Positions 5,641-6,640 of a stretch of DNA of 6,640 bases are shown one piece after another. Below the pieces are notes generated by a model, which was not told where the DNA came from, made no database searches, and saw only the letters and a list, made by a program, of their open reading frames with translations. This DNA comes from RGIG7450 sp045577655 (GTDB lineage Bacteria > Bacillota > Clostridia > RUG12999). Position 1 is the stretch's first letter. Every line of letters begins with the position of its first letter. The stretch spans positions 1 to 6,640 of the forward strand of contig JAZNIU010000018.1 in assembly GCA_045577655.1 (NCBI GenBank), given 5' to 3'. The translations under genes and the position numbers were made by a program.

Positions 5641-6640
5641 TTAGCCTATTATGTTGCCATTCCACACACCGCTATAGAGCTGATTTATCTTTTGTTTTAA
5701 GAAAAAATGGATATTCTGTGTTAAATTAAGGTCTCTATCCAGAATGTCTCCTGCTGCCTGACCGGCTTTTTTGAGCAGTTCCATATCATCAAAAATATTT
5801 GCGATTTTAAGGTCTGGCATACCGTGCTGACGGGTTCCAAGAAAATCTCCCGGCCCTCTGAGTTCAAGGTCTCGTCTTGCTATCTCAAATCCGTCGTTTG
5901 TCTTTGTCATAATATCAAGACGTTTTCTTGTGAGCTCGCTTCCTCCGTCCGAAAACATAATACAGTAGGATTTTTCAGCGCCACGACCTACTCTGCCTCT
6001 TATCTGGTGAAGCTGAGACAGACCAAACCGTTCAGCATTTTCAATTATCATAACCGTTGCGTTGGGCACATTCACCCCAACCTCTATAACCGTTGTTGAA
6101 ACAAGAATATCAATTTCTCCTAAAGAAAAACGTTCCATAATATCGTTTTTCTCTTTTGCTTTCATTTTACCATATAACAGTTCAGTTTTATAGTTTGGTA
6201 AAATTTCATTCTGAAATTTTTCGGCAAGATTTTTCGCAGCCGTAAGGTCGCTTTTTTCCGATTCCTCAATAAGCGGACAAACAACATATATTTGTCTGCC
6301 TTCAATTATATTTTTTTCAATAAACTTGTTTATTCTGAAGCGCATGGTTTCATCCACAGAAAAAGTATCAACCTTTTGTCTGCCGGGAGGAAGCTCGTCC
6401 AGTACCGAAACATCAAGTTCTCCGTAAACTATAAGAGAAAGAGTTCGGGGAATTGGAGTAGCAGACATAATAAGAATGTGCGGACTCTCCCCTTTTTTTG
6501 CAAGAACTCCGCGTTGTCTGACACCAAATCTGTGTTGTTCGTCAGTAACAACCAGTGCAAGGTCATTGAATTCTACATTATCTTCCAAAAGCGCGTGCGT
6601 ACCGACAATAATTTTCGCTTGTCCGCTTTTAATTTTTTCA
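5641..6640 (-). CDS. recG: ATP-dependent DNA helicase RecG, C-terminal part (cut by window edge)
   Basis: RecG reverses stalled replication forks and processes branched recombination intermediates. The last 332 or so codons are present; the reading frame runs off the window at 6640. The in-frame TTG at 6588 is internal, because upstream codons still read as RecG (KIIVGTHALLEDNV). Visible helicase motifs are DEQH (motif II, 6532-6543), SATPIPRT (motif III, 6442-6465), the STTVIEVGVNVPNAT block (motif V) and QIRGRVGRG (motif VI, GRVGRG at 5980-5997). These are followed by the RecG-specific LELRGPGDFLGTRQHG. The wedge domain and the Walker A motif, in the missing N-terminal half of a protein usually near 680 residues, are not seen. 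No frameshift or missing key residue is apparent. alaS follows 66 nt downstream on the same strand. Confidence 0.96.
   Translation of the reverse strand, partial: EKIKSGQAKIIVGTHALLEDNVEFNDLALVVTDEQHRFGVRQRGVLAKKGESPHILIMSATPIPRTLSLIVYGELDVSVLDELPPGRQKVDTFSVDETMRFRINKFIEKNIIEGRQIYVVCPLIEESEKSDLTAAKNLAEKFQNEILPNYKTELLYGKMKAKEKNDIMERFSLGEIDILVSTTVIEVGVNVPNATVMIIENAERFGLSQLHQIRGRVGRGAEKSYCIMFSDGGSELTRKRLDIMTKTNDGFEIARRDLELRGPGDFLGTRQHGMPDLKIANIFDDMELLKKAGQAAGDILDRDLNLTQNIHFFLKQKINQLYSGVWNGNIIG

Noticed and set aside
5641..6588. Treating TTG 6588 as the start of a 315-aa protein
   Set aside because: Codons upstream to the window edge continue the RecG motif block (GTHALLEDNV), so the gene is simply truncated by the window.

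Overview
The window looks like an ordinary chromosomal segment of a low-GC Gram-positive bacterium, most likely a member of the Clostridia. The reasons are the AT-rich sequence, strong AAGGAG-type ribosome binding sites, A/T-rich intergenic DNA, textbook sigma-A promoters, and the style of the proteins: a Clostridia-type Xer-like recombinase, and an AlaRS with the Cys-rich insertion I associate with this group. No species can be named from sequence alone.

Layout: two convergent gene blocks meet at a bidirectional terminator at 2549-2579. The plus-strand block starts from a perfect consensus promoter (134-162). It holds an Xer-type tyrosine recombinase (218-1192), a TtcA-family PP-loop ATPase with three candidate Fe-S cysteines (1207-1917), a YfcE/MJ0936-type metallophosphoesterase (1914-2375, ATGA overlap with its neighbour) and a 46-residue four-cysteine protein (2422-2562). 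The minus-strand block, read right to left, holds the C-terminal half of recG (cut by the window edge), alaS with its own perfect consensus promoter in the 66-nt gap behind recG, and a HIT-family protein 22 nt after alaS.

Function: this is a housekeeping neighbourhood covering chromosome/recombination maintenance (Xer, RecG), translation and tRNA biology (AlaRS, the TtcA-like enzyme) and small-molecule phosphate chemistry (HIT and the phosphoesterase). The genes do not form one recognisable pathway. There is no transposon, phage, CRISPR array, tRNA or rRNA.

The most interesting non-coding signal is a perfect 19-bp inverted repeat with a 4-nt centre (160-201). It overlaps the -10 box and predicted start site of the recombinase promoter. 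Other points are a small hairpin covering part of the ribosome binding site of the 46-residue protein, a terminator whose stem encodes that protein's tail, and the lack of room for a T-box leader in front of alaS. I see no convincing undescribed multi-gene system here.
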